This document shows positions 23,623-32,483 of a stretch of 64,000 nt of DNA, one piece after another (positions within the stretch are counted from its first letter, which is position 1; each line of letters starts with the position of its first letter). The translations under genes and the position numbers were made by a program. The notes beneath the pieces are model-generated. The model worked only from the letters and a program-made list of their open reading frames with translations, was not told the DNA's origin and did not search any database. The DNA comes from Actinorhabdospora filicis (GTDB taxonomy: Bacteria; Actinomycetota; Actinomycetes; Mycobacteriales; Micromonosporaceae): contig NZ_BSTX01000001.1 of NCBI RefSeq assembly GCF_030269765.1, forward strand, positions 558,001 to 622,000, given 5' to 3'.

Positions 23623-26600
23623 CTACCGGTTCTGCGGGCGGGGCGGCAGGGGCGGCGGGGTCAGCACCGGGCGGTCGGTCGGCGACGGGATGTCACCGGG
23701 CCGCTTCTCGACCTCGACCAGGGCGAGCTCGATGGCGGTCTCCAGTTGCGGGTCGCGTCCGGCGGCGCAGTCCTGGGGGGACTGGTGGACCTCGACGTCG
23801 GGGTCGACGCCGTGGTTCTCCACGCCCCAGCCGCCGTCGTCGAAGTGGAAGCTGAGTTCGGGCTGGGACAGGAAGGTGTTGTCGGAGAGTCCCTCGCGGT
23901 CGGTGTAGCCGACGACGCCGCCCCAGGTGCGGGTGCCGACGAGCGGTCCGAGGCCGTAGACCTTGAAGGCGTGGGCGAAGATGTCGCCGTCGGATCCGGC
24001 GAGCTCGTTGGCGATGGCGACCATGGGCCCGCGGGGGGATTCCACGGGGTAGGGCTCGACGGTGGTCCAGCGGGAGTAGTCGTAGCCGATGCGGCGGCGG
24101 GCGAGCTTCTCGATGAGCAGTGCCGAGACGTGGCCGCCGCCGTTGAAGCGGATGTCGACGATGAGGCCGTCGCGGTCGTGTTCGGCGAGGAAGCCGCGGT
24201 GGAACTCGGCGAAGCCCTGGGGGGCCATGTCGGGGACGTGGAGGTAACCGATCCGGCCGCCGGTGGCCTCGTGGACGCGGCGGCGGTTGGCCTCGACCCA
24301 TTCGCGGTAGCGGAGGGGGCCCTCGCCGCTGAGGGCGGTGACGGTGACGGTGCGGGGTTCGCCGTCGCCGCGTTTGACGGTGAGCGCGACCTCCTGCCCG
24401 GCCTGGTTGACCAGGCGCTGGCCGGGGGTGACGCCGGTTTCGCCGCCGACGGGCTGCCCGTTGACCGCCAGGAGCACGTCGCCCTCCTCGACTCCCACGC
24501 CGGGGAGCGTGAGGGGCGAGGTGGCGGCGGCGTTCCAGGTGTCGCCGCGCAGGATCTTGGCGAAGGTGTAGACGCCGTCGGTGACGTCGAACTCGACGCC
24601 GAGGCGGCCCTGGCCGTAGTAGGGGCCGGGGCGGTCCTCACCGGCGCGCTCGTAGGCGTGGGAGGTGCCCAGTTCGCCGTTCATCTCCCAGAACAGGTCG
24701 GAGAGCTCGGCGCGGGTGGAGACGCGGTGGACGAGCGGCGAGTAGCGCTCGTAGACGCCGGGCCAGTCGACGCCGGACATCTCGGGGTTCCAGAAGTGCT
24801 CGCTCATGAGGCGCCAGGCCTCGCGGAACATCTGCGGCCATTCGGCCTCGGGGCGGACCGAGACCTTGACGCGGGACAGGTCGATCCAGCCGGACTCGCG
24901 GGTCGTCCCGGTCTCCTCGGGGGCCTTCTCGCCGGCCTTGAGGACGCGCAGGCGGTCGCCGGAGCCGTACATCATCGTCTTGCCGTCGGGTCCGCTGCCG
25001 GCCCAGGAGACGGCGTCGGCGACGCGCTCGACCTTGCCGGTGGTCAGGTCGACCATGTCGAGGACGCCGTGCGGGCCTTCGTCGGAGCCGTAGGGCAGGG
25101 TGTGCTGGACGGGGCGGGAGAGGACCAGGACCTTCCCGGGGGCGCCCAGGACCCGCTCGTAGCTTCCGGCGGGCACCGGTACCGGCACCACGCGGCCGGA
25201 CAGCCCTTCGACGTCCACAAGGGACACCTCGGGCGCGGCGGCCTCGTCGTCCTTTGTAGACTCGTCCTCGGCCGCGCCCGTCCCCTTGCCGTCCTTGCCG
25301 TTATCCTCCACGAGCGGCTTGGGCGAAGGCCGGAAGGGCGCGGCCGTGTCCGCCTTGAGGACCACGGCGTAGGGGCGCGAACCGGCGGGGAAGCCCAGGT
25401 CGAAGTGCAGCTCGTCGTAGACGGGGTTGTACTCGCGGTGCCCCACGAAGTACAGGAACTTGCCGTCGGGGTCGAAGGACGGGCCCTCGTCCCGCAGCAC
25501 GCGCTCGGCGGCCACGTGCGTGGCGCCGGTGGCGACCTCGGCGAGGCGGATCTCGGTGCGGCTGGCGGAGTCGGCCTGCGAGGCCTGGGCGGGGCTGGCG
25601 TAGGCGAGCCAGTCGCCGTCCGGGGAGAACACCGGGCCGGTGATCTGCCCGTAGGAGCTGGTGTCGACCACCCGCACCACCGGCTGCTCTTCGCTCAGGT
25701 CGACCAGCAGGATCTGGTTGCGGTGGTTGGCCACCGCGACGTGCCGCCGCTTCGGGGACACCGCCAGCTCGGCCACCCGGCCCAGGTCCAGCCCGCTCAG
25801 GCGCCGCTCGGGGCCGCCGTCGGCGGGCAGGGTCACCAGGGTCTCGGTCTCGCCGGTGTCGGCGGCGACCGCGACGAGGTCGTCCTCGCCGGGCAGCCAG
25901 GTCAGGTGCCGGTAGCGGACCCCGTCGGGCGCGCCGTGCTGCACGACCGCGCCCTCCCAGCCGCCGAAGGAGAAGGGCTTGCCGCGGCTGGTGATCGCCA
26001 GGCGCGAACCGTCGCCGGACAGCTCGACGGTGTGCAGGAACTCGCCGGTGTCGACGAAGCGGCGGGCGCGCTGGGTGCGGGTGACGCCGATGGTCACGTC
26101 CAGCTTTCGGGGGGCGTCCTCGGCCGGGTCGAGCAGGTACAGCTCGCCGCCGCAGTGGTAGACGAGGCGGTGCCCGTCGCCCGAGAGGTGCCGGGCGTAG
26201 AAGTCGTCGTGGTCGGTGTGCCGGGCCAGGTCCGTCCCGTCGAAGGCGACCGAGTAGACGTTCCCGTAGCCCTCGTGGTCGGAGATGAAGTACAGCCGCT
26301 CGCCGATGATCTGCGGGTTGGCCACGCTGGAGCCCAGGCTCGGCAGGAGGGCGAACTCGCCGGAGCCGGTGGCGTCGATCCAGAGGGTCCCGGCGGTGCC
26401 GCCCTTGTAGCGCTTCCAGTGGGCGGCGTCGCGCCCGTAGCCGCGGCAGATGACGGTCACGCCGCCCTCGCCGTGGGCGATCTCGGTGCCGCGCACCCAC
26501 AGCAGCTCCGCCGACTCCCCGCCACCGGCCGGGACGCTGCGAAGGCGCGGCTCGTAGTTGTCACTGAACGCGTTGGTGGAGTAGACGACGCCCGCGCCGT

Positions 26601-26889
26601 CGGGCGTCCAGGCGGTCACGCTCTTGCGCGCGCCGCCCTCGAAGGTCAGCCGCCGCGACTCGCCGCCCTCGATGGGGACGACGTGGACCTCGGTGGGGCC
26701 CTCCTCGCGGCCGCTGTAGGCGATGAGGGAGCCGTCCGGGGACACGCGCGGGTGGTCGGCGGCGCCCACGCCCGCGGTGAGCCTGCGCGCGGTACCGCCG
26801 CCGCTCGGCACCGACCACAGGTCGTCCTCGCAGACGAAGACGATCGTGTCGCCGTGAATCGTCGGGAAACGGGGATAGCCGTTGGCCAT
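23623..26889 (-). CDS. Tricorn-like S41 protease
   Basis: 1088 residues from ATG 26887-26889 with ribosome site ggagg. Beta-propeller repeats (WSVPSGGGTARRLTAGVGAADH, LSGDGHRLVYHCGGELYLLD and so on) fill the N-terminal 650 residues. A PDZ-like region (GVEEGDVLLAVNGQPVGG) follows, then the S41 core. The tricorn catalytic set is recognisable: Ser-His in GTSHAYERAG, the nucleophile in NELAGSDGDIFAH, and Glu in WGVENHGV. It should cut peptides released by the proteasome or other proteases. No signal peptide is seen, consistent with a cytosolic role. It is divergent from lipA. Confidence 0.9.
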   Translation of the reverse strand: MANGYPRFPTIHGDTIVFVCEDDLWSVPSGGGTARRLTAGVGAADHPRVSPDGSLIAYSGREEGPTEVHVVPIEGGESRRLTFEGGARKSVTAWTPDGAGVVYSTNAFSDNYEPRLRSVPAGGGESAELLWVRGTEIAHGEGGVTVICRGYGRDAAHWKRYKGGTAGTLWIDATGSGEFALLPSLGSSVANPQIIGERLYFISDHEGYGNVYSVAFDGTDLARHTDHDDFYARHLSGDGHRLVYHCGGELYLLDPAEDAPRKLDVTIGVTRTQRARRFVDTGEFLHTVELSGDGSRLAITSRGKPFSFGGWEGAVVQHGAPDGVRYRHLTWLPGEDDLVAVAADTGETETLVTLPADGGPERRLSGLDLGRVAELAVSPKRRHVAVANHRNQILLVDLSEEQPVVRVVDTSSYGQITGPVFSPDGDWLAYASPAQASQADSASRTEIRLAEVATGATHVAAERVLRDEGPSFDPDGKFLYFVGHREYNPVYDELHFDLGFPAGSRPYAVVLKADTAAPFRPSPKPLVEDNGKDGKGTGAAEDESTKDDEAAAPEVSLVDVEGLSGRVVPVPVPAGSYERVLGAPGKVLVLSRPVQHTLPYGSDEGPHGVLDMVDLTTGKVERVADAVSWAGSGPDGKTMMYGSGDRLRVLKAGEKAPEETGTTRESGWIDLSRVKVSVRPEAEWPQMFREAWRLMSEHFWNPEMSGVDWPGVYERYSPLVHRVSTRAELSDLFWEMNGELGTSHAYERAGEDRPGPYYGQGRLGVEFDVTDGVYTFAKILRGDTWNAAATSPLTLPGVGVEEGDVLLAVNGQPVGGETGVTPGQRLVNQAGQEVALTVKRGDGEPRTVTVTALSGEGPLRYREWVEANRRRVHEATGGRIGYLHVPDMAPQGFAEFHRGFLAEHDRDGLIVDIRFNGGGHVSALLIEKLARRRIGYDYSRWTTVEPYPVESPRGPMVAIANELAGSDGDIFAHAFKVYGLGPLVGTRTWGGVVGYTDREGLSDNTFLSQPELSFHFDDGGWGVENHGVDPDVEVHQSPQDCAAGRDPQLETAIELALVEVEKRPGDIPSPTDRPVLTPPPLPPRPQNR

Positions 26890-27029
26890 CGGGGGACCTC
26901 CGTGGGGTGGAGTGAGTGGAGCCCTTGGAAGTGGAGCGACCGCTGATCGCGGCATCACCATGACATCACATCGACGCCACGTGAGCAAGCCCACGAGTGG
27001 GCGCGACCGCCACGACGTAGGCTTCACCG

Positions 27030-27962
27030 GTGACCTCCGTACAGCCCGAAGGCCGACGCATGCTGCGCATCGAAGCGCGCAACGCGGAGACGCCGATCGA
27101 ACGCAAGCCGTCCTGGATCAAGGTCAAGGCGAAGATGGGCCCGCAGTTCACCGAGCTGCACGGGCTGGTCAAACGCGAGGGCCTGCACACGGTCTGCCAG
27201 GAAGCCGGCTGTCCCAACATCTACGAGTGCTGGGAGGACCGGGAGGCGACGTTCCTCATCGGCGGCGACCAGTGCACCCGCCGCTGCGACTTCTGCCAGA
27301 TCGACACCGGCAAGCCCCAGGCGCTCGACCGCGACGAGCCCCGCCGGGTCGCCGAGTCGGTCAAGCAGATGGAGCTGCGCTATGCCACGATCACCGGCGT
27401 CGCCCGCGACGACCTGGACGACGGCGGCGCCTGGCTCTACGCCGAGACCGTCCGGCAGATCCACGCCGAGGTCCCCGGCTGCGGCGTCGAGCTGCTCATC
27501 CCCGACTTCAACGCCGTCCCCGAGCAGCTCGCCGAGGTCTTCGGCGCGCGCCCGGAGGTCCTCGCGCACAACGTGGAGACCGTCCCGCGCATCTTCAAGC
27601 GCATCCGCCCCGGCTTCCGCTACGAGCGGTCCCTGTCGGTGATCACCCAGGCCCGCGAGGCCGGGCTGGTCACCAAGTCCAACCTGATCCTGGGCATGGG
27701 CGAGGAGCGCGAGGAGATCTCGCAGGCCCTCAAGGACCTGCACGCCGCCGGCTGCGAGATCATCACCATCACCCAGTACCTGCGCCCGTCCCCGCGCCAC
27801 CACCCGGTCGAGCGCTGGGTCAAGCCCGAGGAGTTCGTCGAGCTGGCCGCCGAGGCCGAGGCGATCGGCTTCGCCGGTGTCATGAGCGGCCCGCTGGTGC
27901 GTTCCTCGTACCGTGCCGGGCGTCTCTACCGGCAGGCTTTGGACGCCCGGCAGCCGGTGTGA
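27030..27962 (+). CDS. lipA: Lipoyl synthase LipA
   Basis: 310 residues, normal length. It is a radical-SAM enzyme that inserts two sulfurs into protein-bound octanoyl. Both cluster motifs are present: [12 protein letters not shown] for the auxiliary [4Fe-4S] cluster and CTRRCDFC for the SAM-binding cluster. The GTG at 27030 follows a taggct box by 6 nt with no ribosome site, consistent with a leaderless transcript. It is followed by the DUF4191, RDD and glnA genes, the common actinomycete order, but its usual partner lipB is at 1063. Confidence 0.95.
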   Translation: MTSVQPEGRRMLRIEARNAETPIERKPSWIKVKAKMGPQFTELHGLVKREGLHTVCQEAGCPNIYECWEDREATFLIGGDQCTRRCDFCQIDTGKPQALDRDEPRRVAESVKQMELRYATITGVARDDLDDGGAWLYAETVRQIHAEVPGCGVELLIPDFNAVPEQLAEVFGARPEVLAHNVETVPRIFKRIRPGFRYERSLSVITQAREAGLVTKSNLILGMGEEREEISQALKDLHAAGCEIITITQYLRPSPRHHPVERWVKPEEFVELAAEAEAIGFAGVMSGPLVRSSYRAGRLYRQALDARQPV

Positions 27963-27989
27963 CGCGCGCCTACATTTAAGCTTGACGTT

Positions 27990-28682
27990 ATGGCAGAGCC
28001 CGAGAAGGTTTCCTTCGGCCAGCGGATCAAACAGATCGGCCAGGCGTTCACTTTCACCGCGAAGCGGGACAAGGCGTTCATTCCCCTGGTGATCGCCGCC
28101 GTCCTGGCTCCGCTGATCATCGTCGCCTTCCTCGTCGGCTTCTTCGACATCGGCTGGTGGATCATCCCCGTCGGGGTCATGGCGTCCCTTTTGGCCGCCA
28201 TGATCGTGCTGAACCTGCGGGTCAACACCGCGGTGATGAACGAGGCCGTCGGCAAGCCCGGCGCGGCCCTGGCGCTCCTGGACATCCTGCGCGGCTGGAC
28301 GACCACGCCCGCCGTCCAGGTGAACACCCACCAGGACATGGTCCACCGCGCGATCAGCCGCTCCGGCGTGGTCCTGCTCGCCGAGGGCAGCCCCGGCCGC
28401 CTGAAGAGCATGATCGCCCAGGAGAAGAAGCGGCTGTCGCGCATCGTGGGCGACGCCCCCGTCCACGCCTACATCATCGGCGAGGAGGAGGGTCAGCTGT
28501 CGGTGCGCAAGCTGCGCACGACGATGACCAAGCTCCCGAAGGTCATCACCTCCAAGGAGGTGGCCGGGCTGATCAAGCGCCTGGAGGCCATCTCCGCCCG
28601 CTCGGCGCCCATCCCGAAGGGCCCGATCCCCGGCAACATGCGGCCCCCGAAGGGCATGCACAAGGCGATGCGCGGACGCTGA
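27990..28682 (+). CDS. DUF4191 membrane protein
   Basis: 230 residues, with two adjacent transmembrane helices (about 31-50, FIPLVIAAVLAPLIIVAFLV, and 54-76, IGWWIIPVGVMASLLAAMIVL) and a cytoplasmic C-terminal domain (MNEAVGKPGAALALLDILRGW, VHRAISRSGVVLLAEG) that ends in a Pro/Gly-rich tail. This family sits next to lipA across actinomycetes and has no established function. It lies 27 bp after lipA and probably shares its transcript. A hairpin with a T tract closes the unit. Confidence 0.85.
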   Translation: MAEPEKVSFGQRIKQIGQAFTFTAKRDKAFIPLVIAAVLAPLIIVAFLVGFFDIGWWIIPVGVMASLLAAMIVLNLRVNTAVMNEAVGKPGAALALLDILRGWTTTPAVQVNTHQDMVHRAISRSGVVLLAEGSPGRLKSMIAQEKKRLSRIVGDAPVHAYIIGEEEGQLSVRKLRTTMTKLPKVITSKEVAGLIKRLEAISARSAPIPKGPIPGNMRPPKGMHKAMRGR

Positions 28683-28696
28683 TCCAGCCCGCGCCA

Positions 28697-28732
28697 GCCG
28701 CCGCGTCCGAACCCCGGGCGCGGCGGCTTTTT
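28697..28732 (+). terminator. Rho-independent terminator of lipA-DUF4191
   Basis: gccgccgcg and cgcggcggc form a 9-bp stem with a 13-nt loop and are followed directly by five T residues (28728-28732). This is the most canonical intrinsic terminator in the window. Confidence 0.88.
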
Positions 28733-28880
28733 GTATCCGAAGTGACATCTCCGCTTTCCGTCGCGTCCACTACGGTGGAGCAACCGCGAGACCCGGAGCA
28801 CGGCCCGGCACCGAGGGCATGAGCACCGTCACCTTATGCTTTTCTTGATCGGTTCCATTCTGGATGCGAGGGTTGAACAC

Positions 28881-29312
28881 ATGAACGGCGAACCCCTTCT
28901 CCGCGGCAAGGGCCTGCGGGTCACCAAGCAGCGGCTCGCCGTCCTCGACGTCCTCGCCGAAGGCGGCCACCCGGGCGTGGACGAGATCATCACCAGGGCC
29001 CGCCCGAAGGTCGGCTCCCTGTCCACCCAGGCCGCCTACGACGTCCTGGCCACCCTCACCGCCGCCGGGCTGGCCCGCCGCATCGAACCCGCCGGGCACG
29101 TCGCCCGCTTCGAGGCGCGCACCGGCGACAACCACCACCACGCCGTCTGCCGCCAGTGCGGGCACGTGGAGGACATCGACTGCGCGGTCGGCTCCGCGCC
29201 GTGCCTGGAGGGCTCCCCCGACCACGGGTACCTCATCGACGAGGCCGAGGTCACCTACTGGGGGCTGTGCGCGGATTGCCAAAAGGCCGGACCGGCCGCG
29301 ACCGTCAACTAG
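28881..29312 (+). CDS. Fur-family metalloregulator
   Basis: 143 residues from ATG 28881. The winged helix (LRVTKQRLAVLDVLAEGGHP, SLSTQAAYDVLATLTAAGLARRIE) and the metal-binding region (DNHHHAVCRQCGHVEDIDC, GLCADCQKA, two CxxC structural zinc sites) are those of Fur/PerR/CatR repressors. It resembles the actinomycete FurA/CatR branch, which normally precedes a catalase gene and senses peroxide. No catalase follows here, so its target is elsewhere. The convergent RDD gene ends 46 bp downstream. Confidence 0.88.
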   Translation: MNGEPLLRGKGLRVTKQRLAVLDVLAEGGHPGVDEIITRARPKVGSLSTQAAYDVLATLTAAGLARRIEPAGHVARFEARTGDNHHHAVCRQCGHVEDIDCAVGSAPCLEGSPDHGYLIDEAEVTYWGLCADCQKAGPAATVN

Positions 29313-29357
29313 CACCGTGGCGGGACTGGCCGCGACGGTGAACCAGCGGGAACCGGT

Positions 29358-29735
29358 CTAGCGCAGGACGATCGACTCGGCGGCCTTGTCCTGGATGCCG
29401 CGCCGGTCGCGGTCCATGATCAGCGCCGGGATCACCAGGGCCACCAGGGCGCCGCGCACCAGCGCGCGCCACACGCCGATGCGGCCGCCGTCGGTGACGC
29501 GCACGCAGCGGATCTTCGCCACCCGCATGCCGGGGGTCTGCGCGAAGAAACCGATGAACACCCCGTACTCCAGCACCAGGAAGGCCGAGGCCCACAGGTT
29601 GCCGTAGGGCTTGGGCATGACCGCCGCGGCCAGCAGCAGGCACAGGACCCAGTCGACCAGCAGCGCCAGGAAACGCTCGCCGAAGGTCGCCGGACGGGTC
29701 TCGCCGGCCGTCTTCTCACCGCTCGTGGTCGCCAC
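29358..29735 (-). CDS. RDD-domain membrane protein
   Basis: About 125 residues from GTG 29733-29735, chosen because a taccct box lies 7 nt upstream (leaderless). A longer frame reaches 29837. Helices at about 20-38 (FLALLVDWVLCLLLAAAVM), 42-62 and 88-105 and the motifs TFGERFLALLVDW and TPGMRVAKIRCVRVTDG define the RDD family. Its role is unknown. Its position between lipA and glnA, divergent from glnA, is conserved in actinomycetes. Confidence 0.82.
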   Translation of the reverse strand: MATTSGEKTAGETRPATFGERFLALLVDWVLCLLLAAAVMPKPYGNLWASAFLVLEYGVFIGFFAQTPGMRVAKIRCVRVTDGGRIGVWRALVRGALVALVIPALIMDRDRRGIQDKAAESIVLR

Positions 29736-29788
29736 GGACCGAGGGTACCGGGTGTGCGTGACCGGGTGAACGGCACGCCCGGTGGCGC

Positions 29789-29815
29789 GTAACACGGCCG
29801 AAACAAGAGGGACAC
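29789..29815 (+). promoter_or_regulatory. GlnR box and -10 element upstream of glnA
   Basis: gtaac-acggcc-gaaac-aagagg-gacac matches the GlnR consensus gTnAC-n6-GaAAC with a third half-site-like element at the same spacing. A tacctt -10 box at 29837-29842 follows, and glnA starts at 29885. GlnR is the actinomycete regulator of nitrogen assimilation, so glnA should respond to nitrogen limitation. Confidence 0.82.
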
Positions 29816-29884
29816 GGGCGGGCAATAGCGCCGCCATACCTTCGTCGTCGAAGCCAGCGCTCTCCCCGCGACGGAGGACCCATC

Positions 29885-31309
29885 GTGTTCGCCAACCCCG
29901 ACGAGCTGTTCCGCTACATCCGCGACAACGACGTCCGGTTCATCGACGTGCGTTTCTGCGACCTGCCCGGCGTCATGCAGCACTTCAACGTGCCGGTCGA
30001 GGCCTTCGGCGCCGACGTCTTCACCGACGGCCTGGCCTTCGACGGCTCGTCCATCCGCGGGTTCCAGGCGATCCACGAGTCGGACATGCTGCTCCTCCCC
30101 GACGTCACCTCGGCGTTCGTGGACCCGTTCCGGGCGCAGAAGACCATCGCGATCAACTTCTTCATCCACGACCCGTTCACGCGCGAGGCCTACAGCCGCG
30201 ACCCGCGCAACGTGGCGAAGAAGGCCGAGCAGTACCTGGCGTCGGTCGGCTTCGCCGACAAGGCGTACTTCGGGGCCGAGGCGGAGTTCTACATCTTCGA
30301 CTCCATCCGCTACGACACCGACGTCCAGCACGGCTTCTACTACATCGACTCGCAGGAAGGCGCCTGGAACTCCGGTCGCGAGGAGGAGGGCGGCAACCGC
30401 GGCTACAAGCCGAAGGTCAAGGGCGGCTACTTCCCCGTCCCGCCCGTCGACCACTTCGCCGACCTGCGCGACGGCATCGTCCGCGAGCTGCTGAACGTGG
30501 GCCTGGAGGTCGAGCGCTCCCACCACGAGGTCGGCACCGCCGGTCAGGCCGAGATCAACTACAAGTTCTCCACGCTGCTGCACTCCGGCGACCAGATGCA
30601 GCTGTTCAAGTACATCGTGAAGAACACCGCCTGGGCGGCCGGCAAGACCGCGACCTTCATGCCCAAGCCGCTCTTCGGCGACAACGGCTCCGGCATGCAC
30701 ACCCACCAGAGCCTGTGGCTGGGCGGCGAGCCCCTGTTCTACGACGAGACCGGCTACGCCGGGCTGTCGGACATGGCCCGCTACTACATCGGCGGCCTGC
30801 TCGCCCACGCCCCGTCGCTGCTGGCCTTCACCAACCCGACGGTGAACTCCTACCGCCGCCTGGTGCCCGGCTACGAGGCCCCCGTGAACCTCGTCTACTC
30901 GCAGCGCAACCGCTCGGCCTGCACCCGCATCCCGGTGACCGGCTCGAACCCGAAGGCCAAGCGCGTCGAGTTCCGCGTGCCGGACCCGTCGTCCAACCCG
31001 TACCTGGCCTTCTCGGCGATGCTGATGGCCGGCCTCGACGGCATCAAGAACAAGACCGAGCCCCCGGCGCCGGTCGACAAGGACCTCTACGAGCTCCCGC
31101 CCGAGGAGTTCGGCGAGGTCACCCAGGTCCCCGGCTCGCTGCCGGAGGTCCTGAACGCGCTGGAGGCCGACCACGACTACCTCCTCGAAGGCGGCGTCTT
31201 CACCCCCGACCTGATCGAGACCTGGGTCGGCTGGAAGCGGGAGAACGAGGTGGACCCGATCCGCCTGCGGCCCACCCCGCACGAGTTCGCTCTGTACTTC
31301 GACGTATAG
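29885..31309 (+). CDS. glnA: Glutamine synthetase type I
   Basis: 474 residues from GTG with ribosome site ggagg. It makes glutamine from glutamate, ammonia and ATP as a cytosolic dodecamer. Family motifs are clear: [69 protein letters not shown] and NRSACTRIP. The adenylylation loop DLYELPPEE places the modifiable residue at Tyr402, making it a substrate for GlnE encoded at 42752. A GlnR box precedes it. Confidence 0.97.
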   Translation: MFANPDELFRYIRDNDVRFIDVRFCDLPGVMQHFNVPVEAFGADVFTDGLAFDGSSIRGFQAIHESDMLLLPDVTSAFVDPFRAQKTIAINFFIHDPFTREAYSRDPRNVAKKAEQYLASVGFADKAYFGAEAEFYIFDSIRYDTDVQHGFYYIDSQEGAWNSGREEEGGNRGYKPKVKGGYFPVPPVDHFADLRDGIVRELLNVGLEVERSHHEVGTAGQAEINYKFSTLLHSGDQMQLFKYIVKNTAWAAGKTATFMPKPLFGDNGSGMHTHQSLWLGGEPLFYDETGYAGLSDMARYYIGGLLAHAPSLLAFTNPTVNSYRRLVPGYEAPVNLVYSQRNRSACTRIPVTGSNPKAKRVEFRVPDPSSNPYLAFSAMLMAGLDGIKNKTEPPAPVDKDLYELPPEEFGEVTQVPGSLPEVLNALEADHDYLLEGGVFTPDLIETWVGWKRENEVDPIRLRPTPHEFALYFDV

Positions 31310-31350
31310 GGACTTCGACGTGTAAGCGCCCCCGCCTACGCGTCTGAGGG

Positions 31351-31380
31351 AGGCCCCGCCGTGGCACGACGGTGGGGCCT
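31351..31380 (+). terminator. Hairpin terminator after glnA
   Basis: aggccccgccgt and acggtggggcct form a 12-bp stem (one G-T pair) with a 6-nt loop, 41 nt after the glnA stop. The next gene on the same strand begins about 29 nt later. Confidence 0.75.
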
Positions 31381-31408
31381 TCGTCGTGTCCGGGGCACGA
31401 TGGCGGGC

Positions 31409-32380
31409 ATGAGCTTCTCGACTCCCTTCACGCGCATGTTCGGCGTCCGGCACCCCATCGCCCTGGCACCGATGGGCGGCTCGGCGGGCGGCGCGCTCGC
31501 CGCGGCCGTCTCCCGCGGCGGCGGACTGGGCCTGCTCGGCGCCGGTGACGGCGACCCGGCGTGGCTGGCCCGCGAGGTGCCGCTGGTCACCGGGCTGCCG
31601 TGGGGCATCGGCTTCCTCACCTGGACCCTCGGCGACGGCGCCGTGGCCCGCGCGCTGGAGCACCGCCCGCACGCGGTCATGCTCTCCTTCGGCGACCCGC
31701 TCCCCCACGCCCGGCACGTGCGCGAGGCCCGGATCCCGCTCATCGTGCAGGTCACCGACCTCGACGAGGCCCGCCGGGCGGTGGACGCCGGGGCCGACCT
31801 GATCGTCGCGCAGGGCACCGAGAGCGGCGGGCACGGCGCGCGCCGCGGACGGTCCACCCTGCCGTTCGTGCCCGCCGTCGCCGACCTCGTCGCGCCCACG
31901 CCCGTGCTCGCCGCCGGCGGCATCGGCGACGGGCGCGGGGTGGCGGCGGCGCTGGCGCTCGGGGCGTCCGGCGCGCTCATCGGAACCCGCTACCAGGCCA
32001 CCGCCGAGGCGCTGGTGCCCGAGTCGACGGCCAAGGCGATCGTGGCGGCGGCGGGTGAGCGGACCGAGCGCAACCGCGTCCTGGACATCGCGCGCGGCTC
32101 GGCGTGGCCGTCCCGGTACACCGCACGCACCCTCGCCCACCGGTTCCTGGACGAGTGGCGCGGGCGCGAGGAGGAGCTGGCCGCCGACGCCGGGGCGCGC
32201 CGCGCGTACGACGAGGGCGTGGCGAGCGGCGAGCTCCCGGCGCTGCCGCAGTGGGCGGGCGAGTCGGTGGACCTGATCCGCGACCTGCCGGGTGCGGAGG
32301 AGCTGACCGAGCGGCTGGCGGCCGAGGCGGTGACGGCGGTACGCGCGGTGGAGGAGATGGGGAGGGCGGCGCGGGGGTGA
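31409..32380 (+). CDS. Nitronate monooxygenase-family flavoprotein
   Basis: About 323 residues; ATG 31400 is an equally possible start. It is a TIM-barrel FMN enzyme of the 2-nitropropane dioxygenase family: HPIALAPMGGSAGG at the start, IVQVTDLDEARRAVDAGADLIVAQGTESGGHG (containing the conserved GxExGGH region), VLAAGGIGDGRGVAAALALGASGALIGTRY (FMN phosphate site). It would oxidise alkyl nitronates or related toxins such as propionate 3-nitronate. No clear operon partner. Confidence 0.9.
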   Translation: MSFSTPFTRMFGVRHPIALAPMGGSAGGALAAAVSRGGGLGLLGAGDGDPAWLAREVPLVTGLPWGIGFLTWTLGDGAVARALEHRPHAVMLSFGDPLPHARHVREARIPLIVQVTDLDEARRAVDAGADLIVAQGTESGGHGARRGRSTLPFVPAVADLVAPTPVLAAGGIGDGRGVAAALALGASGALIGTRYQATAEALVPESTAKAIVAAAGERTERNRVLDIARGSAWPSRYTARTLAHRFLDEWRGREEELAADAGARRAYDEGVASGELPALPQWAGESVDLIRDLPGAEELTERLAAEAVTAVRAVEEMGRAARG

Positions 32381-32483
32381 GGTGGCGCGACGCGAGCGGG
32401 TCGTGGGACCGCCCGGGGCCGGGCCACGCTTCGGTGTCGCTCGCGTCGGCTCATCCCCGGCTCGCGTGCGACCATGTCAACCG

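Noticed and set aside
22999..26946. 1315-codon plus-strand frame opposite the tricorn-like gene
   Set aside because: Low-complexity Val/Gly/Asp sequence with no domain; the opposite strand has a complete tricorn-like protease with start and ribosome site.
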